Below, one piece after another: positions 34,900-44,664 of a stretch of 64,000 nucleotides of DNA. Source of the stretch: Parvularcula dongshanensis. Lineage in GTDB: Bacteria > Pseudomonadota > Alphaproteobacteria > Caulobacterales > Parvularculaceae. The first letter of the stretch is position 1. Each line of letters starts with the position of its first letter. The translations under genes were made by a program, and so were the position numbers. The DNA lies in the NCBI RefSeq assembly GCF_014199615.1, contig NZ_JACHOB010000005.1, positions 1 to 64,000 of the forward strand, written 5' to 3'. A model generated the notes under the pieces. That model did not search any database. It saw only the letters and a program-made list of their open reading frames with translations, and was not told the origin of the DNA.

Positions 34900-35568
34900 C
34901 TATGCAGGCACGAGTTTCCGGCCCTTGATGGTAAGGATCCGGTCCATCCGCGAGGCGAGGTTCCGGTCGTGCGTCGCGACCAGCGCCGAGAGGCCCCGCG
35001 CGGCGATCATTCCCCTCAGCGCCTCGAAGACGCGGCCCGAGGTGTCCTGATCCAGGTTGCCGGTCGGCTCGTCCGCCAGCAGCAGCGCCGGCTCGTTGGC
35101 GAGCGCGCGTGCGATCGCGACCCGCTGCTTCTCGCCGCCGGAAAGCTGGGCCGGCTGATGGCTCAAGCGCTCGCCGAGACCCATGGATTCGAGCAGCGCC
35201 TTCGCCCGCCGCCCGGCCTCGTCATGGCGCACGCCCGCCGCCATCATCGGAATCTCGACGTTTCGAAGAGCGTCGAACTCCGGCAGCAGGTGATGAAACT
35301 GATAGACGAACCCGATGCGGTCACGCCGCAATGCTGTCAGGGCACGGTCGGGCAGCGCCGAGGTCGGCTGGCCCTCGATGAGGACCTCCCCGGCCGTCGG
35401 CTTCTCGAGCAGCCCGGCGACGTGCAGCAGGCTGGACTTTCCCGACCCAGACGGTCCCAGAAGCGCCACGGTTTCACCGGCGGCGACCGTCAGGTCGGCG
35501 CCATCGAGGACCGTAAGGTCGCCATAGCGCCGGACCAGGCCCGCGATCTCCAGAACTCGCTCACTCAT
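34900..35568 (-). CDS. lolD: Lipoprotein-releasing ABC transporter ATPase LolD
   Basis: The protein has 222 residues. It has Walker [11 protein letters not shown] (about residue 36), the Q-loop region [20 protein letters not shown], signature [15 protein letters not shown] and Walker [21 protein letters not shown] in the Q-loop is typical of LolD. It powers release of outer-membrane-destined lipoproteins from the inner membrane. It overlaps the end of lolC by eight bases, so the two are one operon. Confidence 0.95.
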   Translation of the reverse strand: MSERVLEIAGLVRRYGDLTVLDGADLTVAAGETVALLGPSGSGKSSLLHVAGLLEKPTAGEVLIEGQPTSALPDRALTALRRDRIGFVYQFHHLLPEFDALRNVEIPMMAAGVRHDEAGRRAKALLESMGLGERLSHQPAQLSGGEKQRVAIARALANEPALLLADEPTGNLDQDTSGRVFEALRGMIAARGLSALVATHDRNLASRMDRILTIKGRKLVPA

Positions 35569-36886
35569 AACGAAGCGCCTCCACCGGATCGAGGCGCGCG
35601 GCCTTCCACGCCGGATAGAGCGAGGCGGCGGCCGACAGAACGAGGGTCCAGAGGACGACGAAGGTGATCTCGCCGCCCTGAAGCTCGGCCGGGATCTCGT
35701 CGAGGTAGTAGACCTCGGGGTTGAACAGCGCGATCCCGAAAAGCGCGGACAACGTGTTCTCGATCGTGGTGATGTTGAGCGTGATCAGGACGCCAAGGAG
35801 TACCCCGATCAGCGTCCCGCCGACTCCGATCATCATGCCCGACTGAAAGAAGATGCGAAGGACGCCGCCCCGCGTCGCGCCCATGGTGCGCAGGACCGCG
35901 ATGTCCGCCGTCTTGTCCTTCACCAGCATGACGAGGTTCGAGACGATCAGGAGCGCCGCGACCAGCACGAGTAGCGACAGGATGATCCGCACCATGGACC
36001 GCTCGACCTGCAGCGCGTGGAAGTACCCCGCGTTGAAGTCTCGCCAGTCGCGGACGTAGAGCCCCGGCCCCACCGCCTGCTCAACGGCATGGCGTACCGC
36101 CGTCGGGTTCTGCGGGTCGGTAATGCGCACCTCGACCTGCTCGCCGATCCGGCCGCGGGTCAGCACCCTCGCCTGCTCGATCGGCATGTAGACGCGCAGC
36201 GCGTCGTACTGCGAGTTCCCGATCGAGAAGACGGCACCGACGCGATAGTCCTTGGTCGTGAAGGGCTGCGATCCCATCACCGTCTCCGCCCCGCCCGCGA
36301 CGAGGAAGGTGACGACGTCCCCCGCCCGAAGGCCGAGCTGCGCGGCCACGCCGGAGGCGAGGGCGACCTCGTTGCCCCCCTTTCGCCCCTCCCCGAAGGT
36401 GTCGAAGCTGCCGGACAGCAGGTGATCCGGCCCCGCCACCTCGTCGATGCCGCGAAGCGCGTCCGGCGCAATGCCGACGAGGTCGATGGGGATCAGCTCG
36501 TCGCCGTTCGTACCGCCCGCCGGGACCTGGAGGATCGGGTTCGCGCGCACGACGCGCGGCAACGGCTGAATCGCGTCCGCGATGCCTTCGGCATCACCGA
36601 GCCCCGGCCCCGCCCCCGAGACGATGACGTGGCCGTTCACGCCGAGGATCTGGTCGAGGAGCGTCGTACGGAAGCCCTGCATCACGCTCATCACGACGAT
36701 CAGCGTCGCGACCGACAGCGCGATGCCCGCAAAGGCGACGACGGTAATGAAGCTGATGCCTGCCCCGCGCTTCGTCGCGCCGAGGTAGCGAAGCGCCACC
36801 ATGCGCTCGAAAGCCCCGAAGGGACGCGCACCGCTGGGCCGTAGGCGTTCGCTGCGCACGGGCGATTCTGTCGTCGCGATGTCCAT
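35561..36886 (-). CDS. lolC: Lipoprotein-releasing system permease (LolC/LolE family)
   Basis: The protein has 441 residues. The N-terminus has FERMVALRYLGATKRGAGIS and a membrane helix (about residues 47-70), followed by a large periplasmic MacB-like domain. Three further helices come at the C-terminus (LSLLVLVAALLIVSNLVML, GVGGTLIGVLLGVLITL, VLWTLVLSAAASLYPAWKAA). It ends in the FtsX-type [12 protein letters not shown]. Together with LolD it forms a lipoprotein export complex. Many alphaproteobacteria have a single LolC/E homologue, consistent with one gene here. Confidence 0.94.
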   Translation of the reverse strand: MDIATTESPVRSERLRPSGARPFGAFERMVALRYLGATKRGAGISFITVVAFAGIALSVATLIVVMSVMQGFRTTLLDQILGVNGHVIVSGAGPGLGDAEGIADAIQPLPRVVRANPILQVPAGGTNGDELIPIDLVGIAPDALRGIDEVAGPDHLLSGSFDTFGEGRKGGNEVALASGVAAQLGLRAGDVVTFLVAGGAETVMGSQPFTTKDYRVGAVFSIGNSQYDALRVYMPIEQARVLTRGRIGEQVEVRITDPQNPTAVRHAVEQAVGPGLYVRDWRDFNAGYFHALQVERSMVRIILSLLVLVAALLIVSNLVMLVKDKTADIAVLRTMGATRGGVLRIFFQSGMMIGVGGTLIGVLLGVLITLNITTIENTLSALFGIALFNPEVYYLDEIPAELQGGEITFVVLWTLVLSAAASLYPAWKAARLDPVEALRYE

Positions 36887-36910
36887 GCCTGCCTGCCGCT
36901 TGCCTCGCGC

Positions 36911-37903
36911 CTATGTCTTCGTTCGGGGCGATGATGTCGAGTGCGCGCCGAGGCGCGGCGTCAGCCGCGTCCTAGGCTCCGGCGTGCGGCAGCGGTCGAG
37001 CCGTAGGTTCAGAACGTCGACCTTGGGCGGCACGCCGAACCGCACCGGCAGGCCGACCATGCCCGTACCGGACGTGACGAAGAGCTTGCCGACCGGGTTG
37101 TCCGCGTAACCATAGCGCAGCGTGTCGCAGGCGAAGGTCATGCGGCAGGTGAAGAACGGGACGTTGATCTGGCCGCCATGGGTATGACCTGAGACCATCA
37201 GGTCGAACGTGCCGAGATCGCCGGCTTTGATCGTATCGGGGTTATGTTCGAGGTAGATCGTCGGCAGCGGCGACGGCTCCGGCACCTCGAGCGGCGTGTC
37301 GGTTCCGCGAACCTGATAGAGGTCTCGCAGCCCCGCGATCCGGACGTACTTGCCCGCCTCGGAGAAGACGGCCTCGCCGGGGTTGAGCACCGTGACACCG
37401 ACACTCTGCAGGGCCGCCGTTAGCGGCTCAGTCAGGTCCGGACCGGGATAGCCGACGTCGTGATTGCCCATGACGGCGTAGACCGGGACGCCGACGTCGC
37501 GCAGCGCCTCGACGTTGCCGGCGATCGCCTCAGGCTTCGGATAGTAGGTGAAGTCGCCGGGCATCAGGACGAAGTCCAGGTCGAGCCGCCGCAACCGATC
37601 GACGATCCGCCTCATCGAGACGGCGTTCGCGAAGATGCCGTTGTGGGTATCGGAGACGACCCCTGCGCGCAGCGTTCCGGGCAGCCCCTGGCCGCACAAG
37701 GTGACCTCGTGCTCCGAGACGAGAAGCACGCGCGGCTCCACGAACCGAGCGTAGACGAAGACCAGCACCGGCAGCAGCGCAATGAGGTTGCTCGTTCGGT
37801 GCCACCCCCGCGCGAGGTTCCAGAAGAGGAGGGCAGCGACTGGGAGAGCGAGCCAGGAGGCGTAGAAGAGGACGATCTTCAGGACGACCGGCACGTGCGG
37901 CAC
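36911..37903 (-). CDS. Membrane-anchored metallophosphatase (YkuE-like)
   Basis: The protein has 330 residues from a GTG at 37903. Two N-terminal hydrophobic segments are followed by the calcineurin-like domain with motifs VVSDTHNG, MPGDFTYY, MGNHDVGYPG and VSGHTHGGQINVP. These provide the two-metal site of phosphodiesterases such as YkuE. The substrate is unknown; periplasmic or cytoplasmic-face lipid-linked phosphates are possible. It lies 24 bases after the end of the lolC region on the same strand but is upstream of it, so it may share the lol transcript. Confidence 0.85.
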   Translation of the reverse strand: MPHVPVVLKIVLFYASWLALPVAALLFWNLARGWHRTSNLIALLPVLVFVYARFVEPRVLLVSEHEVTLCGQGLPGTLRAGVVSDTHNGIFANAVSMRRIVDRLRRLDLDFVLMPGDFTYYPKPEAIAGNVEALRDVGVPVYAVMGNHDVGYPGPDLTEPLTAALQSVGVTVLNPGEAVFSEAGKYVRIAGLRDLYQVRGTDTPLEVPEPSPLPTIYLEHNPDTIKAGDLGTFDLMVSGHTHGGQINVPFFTCRMTFACDTLRYGYADNPVGKLFVTSGTGMVGLPVRFGVPPKVDVLNLRLDRCRTPEPRTRLTPRLGAHSTSSPRTKT

Positions 37904-38006
37904 GATCGCCCTCCCCGCTTATCCTGCGCCATGCCTGCCCCTTTGCCGTGTTCGCTGAGCGGGTTGCTAGCGGCGACCGTCGCCGCGCGCCAGGGCGGCG
38001 AACCCG

Positions 38007-39800
38007 TCACGCGATGAGAAGCTCGGGATCGATCGGCGCGACGCTTCCTGCCCCGGCCGTCACGACCGCCGCCAGCCCCTCGGCACGCGGCAGGATGTGA
38101 TCGGCGTAGAAGGCGGCGATCGCGATGCGGCCCTCCAGGTAGGCATCGACCGCCCCGCCCTTCTCGCCTAGCGCTGCGAGGGCGGCGCGAAGAAGGTAGT
38201 GGCCGGCGGCGACGTAGCCGAACTGGTCCTGATAGGGCACGGCGCCGGTAAGGCCCGCCTCCGTCTCGGTCCGCATGGCGGTGAGCATCCAGGCGGTCGT
38301 CTCGCGAAGGCGCTTCGCCTCCGCCGCCATCCTCTCGCCCGCCGCCGCGAGACCTTCATGACCGGACGCTCGGAGCGCCTCTGCGCCCGCTTCGACTTCG
38401 TCCAGGAAGTCGTAGGCGAGCCCGCCCTCCTCCATGCCGAGCTTCCGCCCGACGAGGTCGATCGCCTGGATGCCGTTCGTGCCCTCGTAGATCGCCGCAA
38501 CGCGGCAGTCGCGATAGAATTGCGCCGCGCCCGTCTCCTCGACGAAGCCCATGCCGCCATGGACCTGAATCCCGAGGTTCGTCGTCTCGATCGCGCGGTC
38601 CGAAGAGAACGCCTTGGAGAGCGGGGTCAAAAGCTCCTCGCGCCGCTTCGCCTGAGCCATCGCTTCGGCGTCCGAGGACCGGTGCGCAACGTCGTAGGCT
38701 GCCATGTTGGCGTAGCAGAGAGCGCGCGACGCCTCCGTCAGCGCCTTCATCGTGAAGAGCATCCGGCGCACGTCCGGGTGATCGTAGATCGGGTTCTGCT
38801 GGCCCGTCTTCACGCCGTAGGGGCGCCCTTGGACACGGCCCTGCGCGTAGGCGAGCGCGTGCTGGAACGAGGCTTCGCCGACCGATGCGGCCTGCATGCC
38901 GACGTCGATGCGGGCGGCATTCATCATGACGAACATGCTCTTGAGGCCCGCGTTCTCCTCACCGACCAGCGTACCCAGGCACTCGCCGGCATCGCCGTAG
39001 GACATGACGCAGGTCGGGCTGCCGTGCTGGCCGAGCTTCTCTTCGATGCCCGCGACTCGGACATCGTTGAAGTCCCCGAGGCTGCCGTCCTCGTTCACCC
39101 GGTACTTCGGCACTAGGAACATTGAGATGCCGCGCGTCCCTTCGGGGGCGTCCGGCGTGCGGGCGAGCACGAGGTGGCAGATGTTCTGCGTCATGTCGTG
39201 GTCGCCGTAGGAGATCCAGATCTTGGTCCCTGTGATCTTGTAGGTTCCGTCGCCGACTGGCTCCGCCCGGCATTTGAGGTTCGACAGGTCCGAGCCCGCC
39301 TGCGGCTCGGACAGGTTCATGGTCGCCGTCCACTCACCCGTCGTCAGCTTCGGCAGGTACAGCGTCCGCTGCTCGTCCGACCCGTGCGCGAGAAGCGCCT
39401 TCACCGCCGCTTGGGTCAGGCTCATGCCCATCGTGAAGGACAAGCAAGCCCCGCAAAGCGCGTCGAAGACCGCGAGCGCTAGCGTCGCGGGCAGGTTCTG
39501 CCCGCCCCACGCCTCGGGAAAGGCGAGCCCGTTCCACCCCGCCTCGACGTACTGCGCATAGGCCTCCTTGAAGCCCGGCGTGGTTACGACCTGCCCGTTC
39601 TCCAGCCGGGCGCCCTGACGGTCCGAGACGGGGTTCAGCGGTGCGACCACCTCGTCGGCGAAGCGGCCCGCCTCCTCGAGGATGCTGGCGACAAGGTCGT
39701 CTGACAGGTCGTCGAACGCGCCGGTCGCCCGCACGGCGTCGAGCCCGGCGGCATGCTCGAGAAGGAAGTGCATGTCCCGGACGGGGGTGCGGTAGGCCAT
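38007..39800 (-). CDS. Acyl-CoA dehydrogenase, large DmdC/FadE-like type
   Basis: The protein has 597 residues from the ATG at 39800, which has CCGGGAG upstream. It shows the N-terminal helical domain, TMNLSEPQAGSDLSNLKC, the KITGTKIWISYGDHDM FAD-contact strand, RIDVGMQAASVGEASFQHAL, and QVHGGMGFVEETGAAQFYRD in the C-terminal domain. The extra roughly 130 C-terminal residues are typical of the 3-(methylthio)propionyl-CoA dehydrogenase-like subgroup. It probably oxidises acyl-CoA in beta-oxidation; the chain length is not decidable. It is divergent from tsaC. Confidence 0.9.
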   Translation of the reverse strand: MAYRTPVRDMHFLLEHAAGLDAVRATGAFDDLSDDLVASILEEAGRFADEVVAPLNPVSDRQGARLENGQVVTTPGFKEAYAQYVEAGWNGLAFPEAWGGQNLPATLALAVFDALCGACLSFTMGMSLTQAAVKALLAHGSDEQRTLYLPKLTTGEWTATMNLSEPQAGSDLSNLKCRAEPVGDGTYKITGTKIWISYGDHDMTQNICHLVLARTPDAPEGTRGISMFLVPKYRVNEDGSLGDFNDVRVAGIEEKLGQHGSPTCVMSYGDAGECLGTLVGEENAGLKSMFVMMNAARIDVGMQAASVGEASFQHALAYAQGRVQGRPYGVKTGQQNPIYDHPDVRRMLFTMKALTEASRALCYANMAAYDVAHRSSDAEAMAQAKRREELLTPLSKAFSSDRAIETTNLGIQVHGGMGFVEETGAAQFYRDCRVAAIYEGTNGIQAIDLVGRKLGMEEGGLAYDFLDEVEAGAEALRASGHEGLAAAGERMAAEAKRLRETTAWMLTAMRTETEAGLTGAVPYQDQFGYVAAGHYLLRAALAALGEKGGAVDAYLEGRIAIAAFYADHILPRAEGLAAVVTAGAGSVAPIDPELLIA

Positions 39801-39894
39801 GGCGTTCTCCCGGAGTCGTTTGTTTTCGCCACTATGCCCGCTCAAGCGGTGGATGGGGAGTGAACGGAACTGCAAGCCAGGCTAACGCGCGCGA

Positions 39895-40824
39895 ATGTCA
39901 CGAATCTGGCAGGCGAATGACGAGGGGATCGAACGTGCGGCGCGCCGCCTCGCGACGGGCGGCCTCGTCGGCGTGCCGACGGAGACGGTCTACGGCCTCG
40001 CGGCGGATGCGAGCGATGGCGAGGCGGTGGCGAGCGTCTTCACGGCGAAGGGACGCCCGCGCTTCAACCCGTTGATCGTACACGTCGCCGATCCGGCCGC
40101 AGCGGAAGCGCTGGTCGACACCTCCCCCGAGGCGCGGCGTGTGATGAGCGCCTTCTGGCCGGGGCCCCTGACGCTCGTCCTTCCGACGAAAGCCGCAGCG
40201 CCGATCGCCTCCCTGGCGAGCGCGGGCCTGCCGAGCCTCGCCATCCGTTGTCCTGCCCACGAAGTCGCAAGAGCTCTGCTCGCACGGTTCGGCAGGCCCT
40301 TCGTCGCGCCGAGCGCCAATCCTTCCGGCGGCGTCAGTCCGACGACGGCGCGGCACGTTGCCGAAGGCTTGCCGGACGTGCCCGTCCTCGACGGCGGACC
40401 ATGCGAAGTCGGCGTCGAGAGCACCATCGTCGGTCTCGCCGGTAAACGCCCGACCCTTCTGCGGCCGGGCAGCGTGCTCGCTGCCGACGTCGAGGCCGTT
40501 CTCGGCATGCCGCTCGCCCAGCCGTCCGGCGGCGTCGAAGCGCCCGGCATGATGCGGAGCCATTACGCGCCTGCCTCCGCCGTCAGGCTGAACGCGCGGT
40601 CGCTGGGCCGAGGCGAAGTGCTGCTCGGATTCGGGGGAACCGCAGGGGCTGCGTTCGACTTGTCCCCGACCGGCGACCTGCGGGAGGCCGCCGCGAACCT
40701 TTTCGCTGCCCTACGCCGCCTCGATGGCCTCGCGCCGGTAATCGCGGTCGCCCCGATACCCCATACGGGCCTGGGCGTCGCGATAAACGACCGCCTTGCC
40801 CGTGCGGCCGCCCCGCGGGACTAG
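39895..40824 (+). CDS. tsaC: L-threonylcarbamoyladenylate synthase (Sua5-type)
   Basis: The protein has 309 residues. The YrdC core is clear: GGLVGVPTETVYGLAADA (about residue 22), KGRPRFNPLIVHV, FWPGPLTLVLP, and RCPAHEVARALLARFGRPFVAPSANPSGGVSPT. It makes the adenylate intermediate for tRNA t6A37. The extra C-terminal part after GMMRSHYAP is the Sua5 domain. Its stop shares the bases CTAG with the convergent SleB-like gene. Confidence 0.95.
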   Translation: MSRIWQANDEGIERAARRLATGGLVGVPTETVYGLAADASDGEAVASVFTAKGRPRFNPLIVHVADPAAAEALVDTSPEARRVMSAFWPGPLTLVLPTKAAAPIASLASAGLPSLAIRCPAHEVARALLARFGRPFVAPSANPSGGVSPTTARHVAEGLPDVPVLDGGPCEVGVESTIVGLAGKRPTLLRPGSVLAADVEAVLGMPLAQPSGGVEAPGMMRSHYAPASAVRLNARSLGRGEVLLGFGGTAGAAFDLSPTGDLREAAANLFAALRRLDGLAPVIAVAPIPHTGLGVAINDRLARAAAPRD

Positions 40825-41546
40825 TTCGAAGCGAGCCGAACCTGCCGCTTGGCGACGCGGTAGAAGAGGTGATCGTCCAGCACGGCCGTCTGCTCCATCG
40901 CCCCGACCCAGAAGGGCTGCACGTAGTCGGCGTGGTAGTGCGTAGCGCCGCCCGACAGCGGCAGGCGGAAACCGCCGAGGACCGCAGTCGCCGCCGCCTG
41001 CGCCTTGATCATCGCGCGCCGCTCGACCGCCTTCTCCATCGAGCCGTCGCAGGCGAAGCTGAACTGGCACCCCCAGCCTTTGGCCGCGCCCTGGAAGACG
41101 ACGCCGCAGACCGTGTTCGGATAGCGACGGCTCTCGACGCGGTTCAGGACCACGTCGGCGACCGCCATACGGCCGGCGAGGGTCTGGCTGCGGGCTTCGT
41201 AGTAGATCGCCTCGGTAAGGCACCGGCGGTCGTCATCGTCGATCGCGGTCAGGTCGATGGCGCGCAGGTCGAAGGCCGCGAGGCGCCCGGGCAGCGGTCC
41301 CGCCGCCGCGCGCAGCCCTTCGCCGTCGAGGCCGGCCTCGTCGAGTTGCGTGAAGGGATCGGCCTCCACGACAACCTGGGCGATCTCGGCGCCCGGCGCA
41401 GGGGCCTCCCCGAACGCTTCGGGAAGAGCGAGCGGTATCGCCTCGGGCGGCGACGCCACCTCCGCTTCCGCCGGGACGACGCCCGTCGCGAACGCTGCGA
41501 CCATGCTAGCGCTAAGCGCGAGGAGCACCTCGATCGGTCGTCTCAT
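40821..41546 (-). CDS. SleB-like cell wall hydrolase
   Basis: The protein has 241 residues from the ATG at 41546, where a signal peptide (MRRPIEVLLALSASM, cleaved near EAEV) starts; a longer start lacks one. The catalytic domain of the SleB/CwlJ family occupies the last 135 residues: LTEAIYYEARSQTLAGRMAV with the catalytic Glu, VVLNRVESRRYP, CQFSFACDG, and HYHADYVQPFW. It probably cleaves peptidoglycan as a lytic transglycosylase or hydrolase during growth or division. A lipoprotein paralogue is at 49520-50020. Confidence 0.88.
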   Translation of the reverse strand: MRRPIEVLLALSASMVAAFATGVVPAEAEVASPPEAIPLALPEAFGEAPAPGAEIAQVVVEADPFTQLDEAGLDGEGLRAAAGPLPGRLAAFDLRAIDLTAIDDDDRRCLTEAIYYEARSQTLAGRMAVADVVLNRVESRRYPNTVCGVVFQGAAKGWGCQFSFACDGSMEKAVERRAMIKAQAAATAVLGGFRLPLSGGATHYHADYVQPFWVGAMEQTAVLDDHLFYRVAKRQVRLASN

Positions 41547-41774
41547 CCTACCGCCCTCTTCCGGCCCAAATCCGTGCGGTGTCTCTGGCAAGCTCCGGGC
41601 CGTGGCCCGCGGCGGAGAGAGCTAGAAGGGCACGCGGGGACTCACAACGCCGTGAGAGCAGGGGATGCAGCCGTCAGAGTGAAGAAAGAAGCCTCATCAA
41701 AGGGTTAAAAAGTTATGAACAATCCGTGACCTCTTCAGGGCTATTTCCTGATGGGGTTTCCTCACTGCAAACCA

Positions 41775-44462
41775 TCACGCGGCTGTCGCGATGGCCGCCT
41801 GGGCGGCGGCGAGCCGGGCGATCGGCACGCGGTAGGGCGAACAGGAAACGTAGGTCAGCCCCACCCCCTCGCAGAAGGCGATCGAGGCCGGGTCTCCACC
41901 ATGTTCGCCGCAGATGCCGAGCTTGAGGTCGGGTTTCACCGCCCGCCCCTTCTCGGCCGCGATCCGGACGAGCGCGCCCACCCCCTCCTTGTCGAGGCTG
42001 ACGAAGGGGTCCTGCGGCAGGAGGCCGTTCTTTACGTAGGCCGGCAGGAAGCTGCCCGCGTCGTCTCGGCTGAGCCCGAAGGTCGTCTGCGTCAGATCGT
42101 TGGTCCCGAAGGAGAAGAACTCGGCGTCGCCTGCGATCTCGTCTGCCGTGAGGGCAGCCCGCGGCAGCTCGATCATCGTCCCGACGAGGTAGTCGAGCCT
42201 GCGGCCCTTCTCCTCGAAGACTGCGTCCGCGACCGCCTCGATTCGGGTGCGCAGACGGCTGAGCTCGGCGCGGGTCGCGACGAGCGGCACCATGACCTCG
42301 GGGACGACCGCCTCGCCGGTCTCCGCGACGACGTCGCAAGCGGCCTCCATGAGCGCCCGGACCTGCATCTCGTAGATCTCGGGGTAGGAGATGCCGAGGC
42401 GGCAGCCCCGGTGCCCCAGCATCGGGTTCTGCTCCTCCAGCTGGCGCGCGCGGCGGGAGAAGGCCTCCGGGTCCGCCCCAGCCGCCCGGGCCACCTCCGC
42501 GATCTCCTCGTCGCTCTGCGGCAGGAACTCGTGCAGCGGCGGATCGAGGAGGCGGACCGTGACTGGCAGGCCGCGCATGACCGTGAAGAGCTCGGTGAAG
42601 TCGCTCCTTTGATGCGGCAGGAGCTTGGCGAGCGCCGCCTGCCGGGACGACTCGCTCTCCGACAAGATCATCTCGCGGACCGCCAGGATGCGCTCGGCGT
42701 CGAAGAACATGTGCTCCGTGCGGCAAAGGCCGATCCCCTCCGCCCCGAAGCCGCGCGCGGTCTTCGCGTCGAGCGGCGTCTCGGCGTTGGCACGCACGCC
42801 CATCCGGCGGAAGCCGTCGGCCCAGCCCATCAGCGTCGCGAAGTCACCGGACAGCTCCGGCTCGACCGTCGGAACGGCGCCGAAGAAGACCTCCCCCGTC
42901 GCCCCGTCGATGGTGATGGCCTCGCCACGCCCGATGCGCCGCCCGCCCGCGATCACCGCTTCACCGTCCTTCTCCATGCGCAGATCGCCCGCGCCGCAGA
43001 CGCAAGGCCGCCCCATGCCGCGCGCGACGACGGCGGCGTGGCTCGTCATCCCGCCCCGGGCGGTCAGGATCCCCGCCGCCGCGTGCATGCCGTGAATGTC
43101 CTCTGGGCTCGTCTCGACCCGCACGAGGATCACGCGCCGCCCCGCGTTCGCCGCCGCCTCGGCCTCGTCGGCGGAGAAGACGACCTCGCCCGACGCCGCG
43201 CCCGGGCTCGCGGGCAGGCCGCGGGTCAGAAGGTCGCGAGGCGCGTCGGGGTCGAGCGTCGGGTGCAAGAGCTGATCGAGCGCCGAAGGGTCCACGCGCA
43301 TCACCGCTTCGCGCGCGTCGATCTTGCCCTCCTCGCAGAGGTCGACCGCGATCTTCAACGCCGCCTTGGCCGTCCGCTTTCCAGTCCGCGTCTGCAACAT
43401 CCAGAGGGTGCCCTCTTGGATGGTGAACTCGATGTCCTGCATGTCGCGGTAGTGGCTTTCGAGCGTCTCGAAGACCGACAGAAGCTCGGCATAGGTCTCG
43501 GGCATCGCCTCTTCGAGCGAAGGGCCGTCCGTCCCCTGACGCTCCCGCCCGTCCCGCGTAAGGGACTGCGGCGTCCTGATGCCCGCAACGACGTCCTCTC
43601 CTTGCGCGTTGATGAGGTACTCGCCGTAGATCGCATTCTCGCCGGTGGACGGATCGCGCGTGAAGGCGACGCCCGTGGCCGAGGTCTGGCCCATATTGCC
43701 GAAGACCATGGCCTGCACGTTGACGGCCGTTCCCCACGCCTCGGGAATGTTGTTGAGACGGCGGTACGTCTTCGACCGCTCGTTCATCCAAGAGCCGAAG
43801 ACCGCGTCGATCGCGCCCCAAAGCTGCGCCTGCGGGTCCTGCGGGAAGGGCTCGCCCAAGCGGTGCTCGACCGCCCGCTTGTACTCCGCGATCACTCCGC
43901 GCCAGTCGCTCGCCGACAGCTCCGTATCGAGAACGTAGTCACGGTCCATCTTGTAGTCGTCGAGGATCTCCTCGAAGTCGTGGTGCGCCATGCCGAGCAC
44001 CACGTCCGCATACATCTGAATGAAGCGGCGGTAGCTGTCATAGGCGAAGCGCTCGTCCCCCGAGCGCTCGGCGAGGCCCTTCGCCGTCTCGTCGTTGAGG
44101 CCGAGGTTCAGGACCGTGTCCATCATCCCCGGCATCGACGCCCGCGCGCCCGAGCGGACGGAGACGAGGAGCGGGTTCGACGCGTCGCCGAAGCGCGCGC
44201 CGACGACCTCTTCCACCTTCGCTAGCGCCGAAGCGACCTCTTCACGCAGCCCATCCGGGTACTGCCGGCCGTTGGCGTAGAACGCGGTGCAGACCTCGGT
44301 CGTGATCGTGAAGCCTGGCGGCACCGGCAGGCCGAGCGAGGCCATCTCGGCGAGGTTCGCGCCCTTGCCGCCCAGAAGGTCCTTCATGCCCGTGCGGCCC
44401 TCGGCGTCCCCGCCGCCGAAGGCGTAGACGAGCTTTCCAGGGGTGGTGCTGCCTTCGGCCAT
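41775..44462 (-). CDS. ppdK: Pyruvate, phosphate dikinase
   Basis: The protein has 895 residues, close to the usual 870-900. The ATP-grasp region starts with LLGGKGANLAEMASLGLPVP, the phosphohistidine is in GGMTSHAAVVARGMG (about residue 460), and the PEP domain ends with GICGEHGGDPASIAF and VSCSPYRVPIARLAAAQ. It interconverts pyruvate plus ATP and phosphate with PEP, AMP and diphosphate, giving gluconeogenesis from pyruvate. It is a single-gene unit. A long antisense frame over it is an artefact of high GC. Confidence 0.97.
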   Translation of the reverse strand: MAEGSTTPGKLVYAFGGGDAEGRTGMKDLLGGKGANLAEMASLGLPVPPGFTITTEVCTAFYANGRQYPDGLREEVASALAKVEEVVGARFGDASNPLLVSVRSGARASMPGMMDTVLNLGLNDETAKGLAERSGDERFAYDSYRRFIQMYADVVLGMAHHDFEEILDDYKMDRDYVLDTELSASDWRGVIAEYKRAVEHRLGEPFPQDPQAQLWGAIDAVFGSWMNERSKTYRRLNNIPEAWGTAVNVQAMVFGNMGQTSATGVAFTRDPSTGENAIYGEYLINAQGEDVVAGIRTPQSLTRDGRERQGTDGPSLEEAMPETYAELLSVFETLESHYRDMQDIEFTIQEGTLWMLQTRTGKRTAKAALKIAVDLCEEGKIDAREAVMRVDPSALDQLLHPTLDPDAPRDLLTRGLPASPGAASGEVVFSADEAEAAANAGRRVILVRVETSPEDIHGMHAAAGILTARGGMTSHAAVVARGMGRPCVCGAGDLRMEKDGEAVIAGGRRIGRGEAITIDGATGEVFFGAVPTVEPELSGDFATLMGWADGFRRMGVRANAETPLDAKTARGFGAEGIGLCRTEHMFFDAERILAVREMILSESESSRQAALAKLLPHQRSDFTELFTVMRGLPVTVRLLDPPLHEFLPQSDEEIAEVARAAGADPEAFSRRARQLEEQNPMLGHRGCRLGISYPEIYEMQVRALMEAACDVVAETGEAVVPEVMVPLVATRAELSRLRTRIEAVADAVFEEKGRRLDYLVGTMIELPRAALTADEIAGDAEFFSFGTNDLTQTTFGLSRDDAGSFLPAYVKNGLLPQDPFVSLDKEGVGALVRIAAEKGRAVKPDLKLGICGEHGGDPASIAFCEGVGLTYVSCSPYRVPIARLAAAQAAIATAA

Positions 44463-44629
44463 TCCGTCTCCTCGGGCCGCCCCGATGCGCCGGACGGTCC
44501 ATGCTGCGTTGCAATAGACGCGTCATAACGCGTCTGGAGCGAGCGTCTTGCAAGGAGTGCAGTACGGTAGCGCTACCAGCGGGAATTTTCGCGAAAGCCG
44601 CCGAAGAGAGCGCTCACACGCCCCCCGCC

Positions 44630-44654
44630 CCGTCACCCCGGGCCCGGCCCGGGG
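44630..44654. repeat. REP-like palindrome, copy 1
   Basis: A 25-base G/C palindrome (core CACCCCGGGCCCG facing CCCGGGG) lies between ppdK and glyS. It matches 50539-50563 in reverse orientation at 24 of 25 positions. Such CCCGGG-based intergenic palindromes are a known class of dispersed repeats in alphaproteobacteria. Confidence 0.65.
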
Positions 44655-44664
44655 CGCCGGAAGC

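Noticed and set aside
41751-44225. Open frame of about 820 codons on the plus strand opposite ppdK
   Set aside because: Shadow of the well-supported dikinase gene; no domain is recognisable.
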